A stretch of 57,327 bases of DNA from Acidisphaera sp. L21 (GTDB lineage: Bacteria > Pseudomonadota > Alphaproteobacteria > Acetobacterales > Acetobacteraceae): the NCBI RefSeq assembly GCF_009765685.1, contig NZ_LMUY01000158.1:26201-83527 (forward strand), given 5' to 3'. Positions 36,311-44,353 of the stretch are shown in pieces (position 1 is the stretch's first letter; each line of letters begins with the position of its first letter). The notes below the pieces were generated by a model. That model was not told the DNA's origin, ran no database searches, and worked only from the letters and a program-made list of their open reading frames with translations. The translations under genes and the position numbers were made by a program.

Positions 36311-37492
36311 TCACAGGCGTTTCGCCACCTCCTCCAACATCACCTCGGTCGCGCCGCCACCGATGGCCTGAATACGGGCATCGCGCACCATACGCTCGAT
36401 CGCGCTCTCCCGCATGTAACCCATACCGCCGTGGAACTGTTGGCAATCGTACATGACGTCATTGACCAACTCGCCACACAGCGCTTTTACCATCGAGACG
36501 TCTTTGATACAGTCGCGCCCTTGCGCGTCGAGCCACGCCGCTTGATACACCAGACAGCGCGCCGCCTCGACACGGGACGCCAGCATGGATAGCCGCTGAC
36601 GGATGACCTGCTTGTCCCATAGCGTGCCGCCAAAGGCCTTGCGGTTTCGGACCCAGTCGAGGGTCAACGCCAGCGCTGCTTGCGCCTCCCCCATCGCCTG
36701 GGCGCCCAACACGATCCGCTCGTTCTGGAAGTTGCGCATAATCGCGTAGAAGCCGCGGTTTTCCGACCCGAGCAAATTGATGGCAGGGATGCGGCATTCC
36801 TCAAACACCAGCTCTGCGGTGTCGGACGATCGCCAGCCCTGCTTGTCCAGCGCTCGGCCGATGGTGAAACCGGGGGTGCCTGCCTCGACGATGAAGATCG
36901 ACACGCCACGCGACGCCTTCGCCGACACATCCGTCTTGGCAGCGACCAAAACCACATCGCCATGCACACCATTGGTGATGTACATCTTCGTGCCGTTCAG
37001 CACCCAATCATCGCCCTCACGTCGCGCCGTCGTGCGGATGGCGGCGACATCGGACCCCGCATCCGGCTCGGTCACCGCAACAGCGGCGATCTTCCGACCG
37101 GCGATGATATCCGGCATGTAGCGATCGAGTTGGGCCGCGTTGGCGGCATTGGCGATGTGCGGCGAGGCCATGTCGGTATGGACCAACACGGTGATTGCAA
37201 AACCGCCGAAGGTGGACCGCCCCAGTTCCTCCGCCAGCACCGCAGTGGCAATGGTATCCATCTCGCTACCGCCGTAACGTTGGGCGTAGCGGATGCCGAG
37301 GAAGCCCAACTCTCCCATGCGCCGCAGTATGCTGCGTGGCACCATCCCATCGATTTCCCACTGCCCGGCATGGGGCGCGACCTCGGTGCGGATGAACCGA
37401 CGCAGCTGGTCTCGCAGCGCGATGTGTTCTTCCCGGAGAAAGGGGTTTTCGGCAATGCATCCGGTCGGTGAGGACGCGAGGACTGCGGACAT
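36311..37492 (-). CDS. Acyl-CoA dehydrogenase
   Basis: This 393-residue FAD enzyme has the family signatures AVAVTEPDAGSDVAAIRTTA, ITNGVHGDVVLVAAKT, and QFHGGMGYMRESAIERMVRDARI. The C-terminal IGGGATEVM replaces the YEGT motif that carries the catalytic Glu in short- and medium-chain enzymes. This is as in isovaleryl- and long-chain-type dehydrogenases, where the base is a Glu in helix G; NERIVLGAQAMG near residue 243 may supply it. That favours a branched or bulky acyl-CoA. It is the first gene of the ACAD-MaoC-MaoC operon and is divergent from the racemase gene, with the CCTAACGAACGTTAGAC element between. Confidence 0.93.
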   Translation of the reverse strand: MSAVLASSPTGCIAENPFLREEHIALRDQLRRFIRTEVAPHAGQWEIDGMVPRSILRRMGELGFLGIRYAQRYGGSEMDTIATAVLAEELGRSTFGGFAITVLVHTDMASPHIANAANAAQLDRYMPDIIAGRKIAAVAVTEPDAGSDVAAIRTTARREGDDWVLNGTKMYITNGVHGDVVLVAAKTDVSAKASRGVSIFIVEAGTPGFTIGRALDKQGWRSSDTAELVFEECRIPAINLLGSENRGFYAIMRNFQNERIVLGAQAMGEAQAALALTLDWVRNRKAFGGTLWDKQVIRQRLSMLASRVEAARCLVYQAAWLDAQGRDCIKDVSMVKALCGELVNDVMYDCQQFHGGMGYMRESAIERMVRDARIQAIGGGATEVMLEEVAKRL

Positions 37493-37550
37493 GAATTACC
37501 CCGGAAAAATATAGCTTACCGAGATGAGCCATGCTCAACTCGCATAAAAG

Positions 37551-37567
37551 CCTAACGAACGTTAGAC
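37551..37567. promoter_or_regulatory. Operator candidate (TetR-type) in divergent acyl-CoA promoter
   Basis: CCTAACGAACGTTAGAC contains the perfect inverted repeat CTAACG-AA-CGTTAG (37552-37565). The same 17-mer, differing at two positions, lies at 48431-48447 ahead of the second acyl-CoA synthetase. The TetR regulator at 42121 is the obvious candidate protein. Confidence 0.68.
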
Positions 37568-37581
37568 TGGGAAAGCTGAAA

Positions 37582-38769
37582 ATGTCAATGAACGCGGCGG
37601 GTTCTGCACCCGGTTGCAACGGAGCACTGGTGGGGATCCGAGTGGTGGAGTTCGCCGCGATCGGCCCCATCCCATTCTGCGGCATGCTGCTGGCAGATAT
37701 GGGGGCAGAGGTGATCCGGATCGAGCGGCCCGCGGGCTCCGATCTGGGTGTGCCGGTGGAGACGCGGTTCGACCATCTAAACCGCGGCAAACGATCGTTG
37801 TCGGTGGATCTGAAGCATCCGGCGGCGCACGGAGTGGTGCATGCGCTACTGGCCCGGTCGGACGTTTTACTGGAAGGATTTCGACCCGGAACCATGGAGC
37901 GGCTGGGTTTTGGGCCGGCTACCGTCTTGGCGGCGAGGCCGACATTGGTCTACGGCCGCATCACTGGATGGGGCTCGACCGGGCCGCTCGCCGCCATCGC
38001 CGGGCACGATTTGAACTTCATCGCCGCCTCCGGTGCACTGGCGGCGATGGGCGAACCGGGAGTGCCGCCGCCGGTCCCGCTGAACCTGATTGGAGATTTC
38101 GGCGGTGCAGCCATGCATCTGGCGTGTGGCATCCTGGCGGCGCTGGTCGCGGCCAAACGAGATGGATTGGGCCAGGTGGTAGAAACCAGCATCGCCGCCG
38201 GCTCGATCGCGTTGACGCCGATGCTGCAGGGTCTGCGACAAGCGGGCATATGGTCGGCCGAGCGGGCGGACAACATCCTGGATGGTGGGGCGCCGTTCTA
38301 CCGCAACTACGCCACGCAAGACGCACGCTATGTTGCGGTCGGGGCGATCGAGGCCAAGTTCTATCGCGCGCTGCTGGACGGGCTGGGCCTGCTGAATCAG
38401 TTGGCGCCTGGCGACCAGATGGACCGTGCAAACTGGCCGGAAACCACCCGTATCATCGCAGAACGCTTCGCCGCGCACACGAATGCCCATTGGCTGGAGG
38501 TATTTGCTGGCAGTGACGCCTGCGTCACCCCCGTGCTGAACTGGGATGAGGCGCCCAGTTTTGCGCAGCATGTCGCGGCAGGACATTTCGAGACAGTTGC
38601 CGGGCAGGTGCATCCAGCGCCACAGCCCGTCCTGTCACGTACGCCCAGCCGGATCCGTGGCGGCGCCCCAACGCTGGGTGAGCACAACGCCGCACTGCTT
38701 GCCGACCTCGGCTACAGTCCGGAGGATGTGGTATCGCTAGAACAACAAGGCGTCACCAAGATGCTTTGA
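37582..38769 (+). CDS. Alpha-methylacyl-CoA racemase-type CoA-transferase family III protein
   Basis: This 395-residue protein belongs to the CaiB/BaiF fold but has racemase marks: VVEFAAIGPIPFCGMLLADMG at the N terminus, YGRITGWGSTGPLAAIAGHDLNFIA with H142, and PLNLIGDFGGAAMHLA with D172. H142 and D172 correspond to the catalytic pair of alpha-methylacyl-CoA racemase. It would interconvert (R)- and (S)-2-methylacyl-CoA so a stereospecific dehydrogenase can act. ATG 37582 is preferred because the in-frame ATG at 37531 lies upstream of the operator at 37551. It runs into the synthetase gene after 26 bp. Confidence 0.9.
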   Translation: MSMNAAGSAPGCNGALVGIRVVEFAAIGPIPFCGMLLADMGAEVIRIERPAGSDLGVPVETRFDHLNRGKRSLSVDLKHPAAHGVVHALLARSDVLLEGFRPGTMERLGFGPATVLAARPTLVYGRITGWGSTGPLAAIAGHDLNFIAASGALAAMGEPGVPPPVPLNLIGDFGGAAMHLACGILAALVAAKRDGLGQVVETSIAAGSIALTPMLQGLRQAGIWSAERADNILDGGAPFYRNYATQDARYVAVGAIEAKFYRALLDGLGLLNQLAPGDQMDRANWPETTRIIAERFAAHTNAHWLEVFAGSDACVTPVLNWDEAPSFAQHVAAGHFETVAGQVHPAPQPVLSRTPSRIRGGAPTLGEHNAALLADLGYSPEDVVSLEQQGVTKML

Positions 38770-38795
38770 ATCATCGTTCCAAGGGAAAACGATCC

Positions 38796-40742
38796 ATGGC
38801 CACGCATGACGCATTGAGCGAGTTGATTGACCAGCCATTGCAGGCGCTCCGGTCGGAGTGGCGATCGGCGCGGCAGGACGCGCTTTTGGCCGAGGCGCGG
38901 CGGGAAGAAACGAAAGGCATCGACGATTACTGGGTCTGGGCTGCGCGGAAGTTCCGGTGGTCCAAACCCTGGGACTGCGTGCGAACCGGCGGCCTGACGG
39001 ATATTCGGTATTTTGAGGGCGGCTTGCTGAACGTCGCGGATAATTGCGTCGACCGGCATGCCGAACATCCGGCGCGGGCAGATAGCCCGGCAGTGATCTG
39101 GGAGGGCGAGGACGGTTCCGTACGCCGGCTGACCTACCGCGTACTGCGTGACGAGGTGGCGAAATGCGCCAATGCGCTGAAGGAACTGGGCGTGGGGCGT
39201 GGCGACGTGGTCGCGATCTATCTGCCGAATTTGCCCGAGGCGTTCGTCGCTATCCATGCCTGTAACCGGATCGGCGCTATCTACACGGTGCTGTTCTCCG
39301 GATTTTCCGCCGATGCCGTGGGCCTGCGGCTGGTGACGTCGCGGGCGGCCTGCGTGATCACCGCGGACATGAGTTACCGCCGCGGTCGTAGCGTGCCGTT
39401 GCTGGACAATGTGCGCCGCGCCCGGGACAAGGCGACAGCGTTGCGCCACGTCGTGGTGATCGATCGGTCCGGCATGAATGCGATTTTACGGCCGGGGGAG
39501 ACGGGATGGTCGGCGCTGCTGCAACGGCAATCGGCAGATTGCCCGTGCGAGCCGATGGGTGCGAACGACCCGGCCTTCCTGATTTTCACCAGTGGCACCG
39601 AGTCACGGCCGAAGGGTGTCGTGCACAGCGTCGCTGGTTTTCTGATCGGGACCTGGGCCAACGTGCAGTGGCAGGCAGGGTTGGAGGCGAATGATGTGTA
39701 TTGGTGTGCGGCAGATGTCGGCTGGCTGACCTTTCCCATCCAGGCGGTGATCGGCGGGCTGGCGCATGGCGGCACCATCTTGTGCTACGAAGGCGCGCTC
39801 GACACGCCGACGCAATCGCGGTTCTACGAAATCGTGGCGCGGCACGGCGTGACCAAGATCCTGATCGCACCGACGGCATTGCGAATGTTGCGTGCGCTGG
39901 GTGACGACGTGGCAGCGCAGCACCGTTCGGACACGCTGAAGCTGGTGACCGTGCAAGGCGAACCATTGGATAGCGAGACGTTCCACTGGGCCAGCAAGCA
40001 TCTGGGCGCGCATGGCATTCCCGTCGTCAACGCATATGGCCAGACAGAGACGGGATCGACCTGGACCTATCCGGTGTATGGCGTGGATGATTTGAAGGCC
40101 GGGTCGGCCGGGCGCCCGGTGCCGGGCCATCGCTACCGCGTGGTGGACGATGACGGCGACGAAGTACCCGTGGGTGTGCGGGGGAACCTGGTGCTAACCC
40201 AACCCTTCCCCACCCTGGCGCGCACGATCTGGGACGATCATCCCCGCTACCTCGCGACCTATTTTGATCGCGAAGGCACGTTCTATCGCACCTCGGACGA
40301 GGCGGTGGTGGACAGCGATGGCCATATCTGGGTACTCGGCCGCGCCGATGACGTGATCAATGTAGCGGCCCACCGGATCAGCACGATGGAGATCGAGTCT
40401 GCCGCCACTGCCGAACACGGCGTGGCCGAGGCAGCCGTGGTCGGCATCCGCAATGCAATCAAGGGCACGGTGCCGGTGGCATTCATCACCTTGCGCGCGG
40501 ATGCGGATGCGGCGTCGGTCCAACGCTCGTTGATGGCGTCTGTGGAAAAAGCGATCGGCGGGATCGCACGGCTGGAACGGGTCTATGTGCTGGCGTCGAT
40601 GCCAAAAACCCGCGCCGGTAAGATTATGCGCCGCCTGCTACGCGAAGCTGCGGAAACCGGCAGCATCCGCGGTGACACCAGCGGGCTGGAGGATCCCACG
40701 TCGGTCACCACGTTGCTGGAAGCGGTGCAGGCCGCCGCCTGA
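38796..40742 (+). CDS. Acyl-CoA synthetase, acetyl/propionyl/acetoacetyl-CoA synthetase type
   Basis: This 648-residue cytosolic AMP-forming ligase has an N-terminal ACAS_N-like region (DDYWVWAARKFRWSKPWD), ATP loop FTSGTESRPKG (Glu-Ser where most have Thr-Gly), NAYGQTETGS, GRADDVINVAAHRIS hinge and the C-terminal Lys motif PKTRAGKIMRRLLRE, a common acetylation site in bacterial synthetases. The size and N terminus fit the acetyl/propionyl/acetoacetyl-CoA synthetase branch. It probably activates the branched acid handled by the adjacent racemase and dehydrogenase. AAGGGA lies about 10 bases before ATG 38796. Its stop lies 2 bp from the convergent binding-protein gene's stop. Confidence 0.92.
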   Translation: MATHDALSELIDQPLQALRSEWRSARQDALLAEARREETKGIDDYWVWAARKFRWSKPWDCVRTGGLTDIRYFEGGLLNVADNCVDRHAEHPARADSPAVIWEGEDGSVRRLTYRVLRDEVAKCANALKELGVGRGDVVAIYLPNLPEAFVAIHACNRIGAIYTVLFSGFSADAVGLRLVTSRAACVITADMSYRRGRSVPLLDNVRRARDKATALRHVVVIDRSGMNAILRPGETGWSALLQRQSADCPCEPMGANDPAFLIFTSGTESRPKGVVHSVAGFLIGTWANVQWQAGLEANDVYWCAADVGWLTFPIQAVIGGLAHGGTILCYEGALDTPTQSRFYEIVARHGVTKILIAPTALRMLRALGDDVAAQHRSDTLKLVTVQGEPLDSETFHWASKHLGAHGIPVVNAYGQTETGSTWTYPVYGVDDLKAGSAGRPVPGHRYRVVDDDGDEVPVGVRGNLVLTQPFPTLARTIWDDHPRYLATYFDREGTFYRTSDEAVVDSDGHIWVLGRADDVINVAAHRISTMEIESAATAEHGVAEAAVVGIRNAIKGTVPVAFITLRADADAASVQRSLMASVEKAIGGIARLERVYVLASMPKTRAGKIMRRLLREAAETGSIRGDTSGLEDPTSVTTLLEAVQAAA

Positions 40743-40744
40743 GG

Positions 40745-41968
40745 CTACTGGCCGCTGACCAGGGGACAGCCACCCTGGTTGAGCGGCCGAACCGCATCCT
40801 CTGCCGGGATGCGGCGGATGGTCTTGTAAAGGTCCCAGGGACCTTTGGATTCCGCGGGAGATTTCACCTCGAACAGATAAAAGTCGCGAAGCACCCGCCC
40901 ATCCGCGCGGACGGTTGCGTGATCGGTCATGAAATCGTCGACCGGGATAGACCGGATGGCAGCCGCGACAGCCATCCCCTCATCCGTGCCGGCCTTGGCG
41001 ACGGCCTTGAGGTAATGGGCAACCGCGCTGTAGACGCCGGCCTGCACCATGGTGGGGCGCTTGCCGCCATCGAGCGCCGCAAATCGGTTGGCGAACGCAC
41101 GGGTCTTGTCGTTTTGATCCCAGTAGAAACTTTCGGTCAGTTGCAGGCCCTGGGCGGTTTGCAAACCCAGGCTATGCACGTCACTGAGGAACACCAGCAG
41201 GCCGGCCAATTTCTGGCCCCCGGCGACGATGCCGAACTCCGCCGATTGCTTGATGGCGTTGATCAGGTCCGAGCCGGAATTTGCCAGGCCGATGATCTTG
41301 GCATGCGAGGCCTGCGCCTGCAGCAGAAAAGACGAGAAATCGGCCGTGTTCATCGGGGCACGGACGGAGCCGACGACCCTGCCGCCATTGGCGCGCACGA
41401 CGTCGCTGACATCATGCTCGGCCGCGGTGCCGAACGCATAATCGGCGGTGATGAAGAACCAGCTGTCGCCGCCGGCCTTGACGATCGCCGATCCTGTACC
41501 GTTGGCCAACGCCACGGTGTCGTAGGTCCAGGCAAAACCAGTTGGCGAACAGGCCTTCCCGGTGAGGTCCGACGTGCCAGCGCCGGAGAACAGGACGATA
41601 CGGTGGCGGGTGCGTGCAATATCCTGCACAGCCAAGGCCACCGATGAAACCGGGACGTCGACGATGGCCGACACGCCTTGCGTGTCATACCATTGGGCCG
41701 CGATGCTGGCGCCGATATCGGGTTTGTTCTGGTGGTCGCCGACCAGGACTTCCACCTTGCGTCCGAGCACGCTGCCCCCGGCATCCTCGACCGCCATCCG
41801 GGCCGCGATCACCGACCCGGCGCCCGCGAGGTCGGCATACATGCCGGATTGGTCGTTGAGGACCCCGATCCTGAGCGGCGGGGCCTGGGCGAAGGCGGGC
41901 GCGGTGGAACAGATCACCGCAGCGCCAAGGGCTGCGAGGACGCTAAACAATTGAGTGCGGCGGGCCAT
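40745..41968 (-). CDS. Liv-type ABC transporter substrate-binding protein (orphan, paralogue of 18257)
   Basis: This 407-residue exported protein has a Sec signal (LFSVLAALGAAVICSTAPAFA) and the Peripla_BP_6 blocks LRIGVLNDQSGMYADLAGAG, VEVLVGDHQNKPDIGAS, SWFFITADYAFGTAAEHDV and IIGLANSGSDLINAIKQSAEFG. It matches the protein at 18257-19489 over nearly its entire length, including the terminal GGCPL. It should bind an organic acid in the periplasm; no permease genes are in the window. It is divergent from the TetR regulator (152-bp gap) and so probably belongs to the acyl-CoA regulon. Confidence 0.92.
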   Translation of the reverse strand: MARRTQLFSVLAALGAAVICSTAPAFAQAPPLRIGVLNDQSGMYADLAGAGSVIAARMAVEDAGGSVLGRKVEVLVGDHQNKPDIGASIAAQWYDTQGVSAIVDVPVSSVALAVQDIARTRHRIVLFSGAGTSDLTGKACSPTGFAWTYDTVALANGTGSAIVKAGGDSWFFITADYAFGTAAEHDVSDVVRANGGRVVGSVRAPMNTADFSSFLLQAQASHAKIIGLANSGSDLINAIKQSAEFGIVAGGQKLAGLLVFLSDVHSLGLQTAQGLQLTESFYWDQNDKTRAFANRFAALDGGKRPTMVQAGVYSAVAHYLKAVAKAGTDEGMAVAAAIRSIPVDDFMTDHATVRADGRVLRDFYLFEVKSPAESKGPWDLYKTIRRIPAEDAVRPLNQGGCPLVSGQ

Positions 41969-42120
41969 TGGCGATTGCTCCCTGATCCGGTTTTCGCCTT
42001 CTGGCTGCCGGGTTCGTTTGGCGGAAGTGTGAGCGTGGTACGGGCCGTCGTCAATGTCGGCCAGCCTTGACCGACAAAGCGAAACCTGCCTAACACTTGT
42101 ACGGTTTTGAAAGTTGTTGA

Positions 42121-42747
42121 GTGGCAGTTGCGACAGAAGCCAGTTCGTCCAGGCGGCTCGTTTTGGATTGCGCCGCCAGGTTGTTCCGGCGCGACGGTTA
42201 CGCCGCTGTCAGCCTGCGCGACATCGCAACCGAGAGTGGGATGAAGGCTGGCAGCCTGTATCATCACTTCGAATCCAAAGACGTTATTGTCGTCGAGATC
42301 CTGAACACCGGCGTCCAACGGGTGCACGAGGCGGTGGAGCGCGCAATTGCTGCCTTGCCTGCCAACGCATCGACGGCGCAGGCCATTACCGCCGCGATCC
42401 AGGCGCATCTGCGGGCACTGCATGAATCCGGTGACTATACCTCCGCGAACATCCGGATCTTCGGCCAAGTGCCGCACGCGATCCGTGCCGGGCACATCGC
42501 GGTGCGCCGGTCGTACGAGGCGCTCTGGGCGGAGCTGCTCGGCCGGGGGGTGAAATCTGGCCAGTTGCGAGCCGACGTCAACGTCACCAGCCTGCGCGCG
42601 TTTTTGCTGGGTGCGATGAACAACACGCTGGAGTGGCTGGAACCGCGACGTGGCGTTGTCACCCGCGTCGCGAATGACCTGGCGACCGTCATCCTCGATG
42701 GCGCATCCGTCACCAGGGTCCCCCTCGCCATCGCTCGGAAGGCCTGA
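42121..42747 (+). CDS. TetR-family transcriptional regulator
   Basis: This 208-residue regulator has an N-terminal TetR helix-turn-helix (FRRDGYAAVSLRDIATESGM then KAGSLYHHFESKDVIV, residues about 23-58) and an all-helical ligand domain. It starts at a GTG (42121) and ends 2 bp before the carboxyltransferase gene, so it is co-transcribed with the carboxylase. TetR proteins in such clusters usually release DNA on binding an acyl-CoA intermediate. Likely targets are the CCTAAC-x-AACGTT-x-GAC elements at 37551 and 48431. A CCTAAC half-site lies in its own upstream gap at 42089-42094. Confidence 0.92.
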   Translation: MAVATEASSSRRLVLDCAARLFRRDGYAAVSLRDIATESGMKAGSLYHHFESKDVIVVEILNTGVQRVHEAVERAIAALPANASTAQAITAAIQAHLRALHESGDYTSANIRIFGQVPHAIRAGHIAVRRSYEALWAELLGRGVKSGQLRADVNVTSLRAFLLGAMNNTLEWLEPRRGVVTRVANDLATVILDGASVTRVPLAIARKA

Positions 42748-42749
42748 AG

Positions 42750-44351
42750 ATGCCCATCCTCGCAAGTCGCACCGACCCGAACGCCGCCATGTTCGCGACG
42801 AACGCCCAGGCTTACGAAGCGCTGCTGGAAACCCTGCGCGATCGCGTCCGCATCTTGGCAAACGGCGGTGGCACCGCCATGGTCGACCGGCATCGCGACC
42901 GCAAGAAGATCGTGGTGCGGGAGCGGATTGACATGCTGGTCGACCCGCTGAGCCCATTCCTGGAGATTTGCCCGCTGGCGGCCTGGGGCTTGTATGACAA
43001 CGAAGTGCCGGCCGCGGGGTTGGTGATCGGGGTCGGCGTGGTCCACGGCACGCCCTGCATGATCATCGCCAACGACGCCACGGTGAAGGGCGGCAGCTTC
43101 TTTCCCGAAACCGTGGCCAAGCACGTCCGCGCGCAGGAGATCGCATGGGAGAACCGCCTCCCCTGTCTGTATCTGGTGGATTGCGGCGGCGCCTATCTGC
43201 CGGAACAAGACCGGGTGTTCCCCGGCAAGGACCATTTCGGCACGACGTTCCTCAACCAATGCCGCATGTCGGCAAACGGCGTCCCGCAGATCGCGGCGGT
43301 GTTCGGCGGCTGCACCGCCGGGGGCGCCTACATTCCGGCCCTGGCGGACGAGGTGGTGATGGTCCGTGGCAATGCGCGCATTCATCTCGGCGGTCCCGAG
43401 ATCGTCAAGGCGGCGATCAAGGAGGTGGTGGACGCAGAAACCCTGGGCGGCGCCGAAATGCACACGCTGGTGTCCGGGGTGAACGATTACCTGGTCGATA
43501 CCGAGGCCGAGGCTCTCCTGACCCTGCGCGACATCGTCGCCAAGCTGAACCGCGCCACGCCGCAACACATGGCGACGCGCCCGCCCATGCCGCCCAAATC
43601 TGACCCGGCCGACCTGGGCGGCATCATTCCAGCGGACGCCAAGACACCCTACGACGTGCGGGACGTCATCGCGCGCCTGACCGACGGCAGTGATTTCCAG
43701 GAGTTTAAGCCGGCCTGGGGCGCCACCCTGGTTTGCGGCTTTGCCCACATGCACGGCCAACCCGTCGGCATCCTTGCCAATAACGGCGTCCTATTCGCGG
43801 AGTCTGCAGTCAAGGGCGCCCACTTCATCGAATTGTGCAACCAGCGCAACATCCCATTGCTGTTCCTGCAGAACATCACCGGCTTCATGGTGGGGACCGA
43901 GGCGGAGCGCGGGGGGATTGCCAAGCACAGCGCCAAACTGGTCTATGCGGTGTCCACGGCGCGCGTGCCCCGGTTCACCGTCATCATAGGCGGGTCCTAT
44001 GGCGCCGGAAACTACGGCATGTGCGGCCGCGGCTTCGCCCCGCGCTTCCTGTTCGCCTGGCCGAACGCACGGATCGCGACGATGAGCCCCGAAGTTGCCA
44101 CCACTGTACTCACCGAGCTGCGTGGCCGCAGCCTGAAGCGGGGCGCCGCATCGGGCGCTGAAATGGACGACCTCGCAGATCGTACCACCCGACAATTCAC
44201 CGAGCAGAGCGACCCGTACTACGCCACCGCACGCCTATGGGATGACGGGATCATCGAGCCGCAGGACACAAGAGACGTGATCGGCCTATGCCTCGCCCTG
44301 GCTGCCGCGACGCCACGAGAGACCGGCCTCAGCCCCGTGTTCAGGATGTAA
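42750..44351 (+). CDS. Biotin-dependent acyl-CoA carboxylase, carboxyltransferase (beta) subunit
   Basis: This 533-residue protein has two crotonase-like carboxyltransferase domains. The N domain has LYLVDCGGAYLPEQDRVFPG, FGGCTAGGAYIPALAD and HLGGPEIVKAA; the C domain has FLQNITGFMVGTEAERGGIAKH, GGSYGAGNYGMCGRGF and FAWPNARIATMSPE. These are diagnostic of methylcrotonyl-CoA/geranyl-CoA carboxylase beta subunits (MccB/LiuB, AtuC). It transfers carboxylate from carboxybiotin to an acyl-CoA with the alpha subunit encoded next. Which acyl-CoA (3-methylcrotonyl, geranyl or other) is not decided from sequence. It starts 2 bp after the TetR stop. Confidence 0.93.
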   Translation: MPILASRTDPNAAMFATNAQAYEALLETLRDRVRILANGGGTAMVDRHRDRKKIVVRERIDMLVDPLSPFLEICPLAAWGLYDNEVPAAGLVIGVGVVHGTPCMIIANDATVKGGSFFPETVAKHVRAQEIAWENRLPCLYLVDCGGAYLPEQDRVFPGKDHFGTTFLNQCRMSANGVPQIAAVFGGCTAGGAYIPALADEVVMVRGNARIHLGGPEIVKAAIKEVVDAETLGGAEMHTLVSGVNDYLVDTEAEALLTLRDIVAKLNRATPQHMATRPPMPPKSDPADLGGIIPADAKTPYDVRDVIARLTDGSDFQEFKPAWGATLVCGFAHMHGQPVGILANNGVLFAESAVKGAHFIELCNQRNIPLLFLQNITGFMVGTEAERGGIAKHSAKLVYAVSTARVPRFTVIIGGSYGAGNYGMCGRGFAPRFLFAWPNARIATMSPEVATTVLTELRGRSLKRGAASGAEMDDLADRTTRQFTEQSDPYYATARLWDDGIIEPQDTRDVIGLCLALAAATPRETGLSPVFRM

Positions 44352-44353
44352 CC

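Noticed and set aside
36798-37007. Small frame antiparallel to the acyl-CoA dehydrogenase
   Set aside because: It lies inside a well-supported gene and has no independent start signal.
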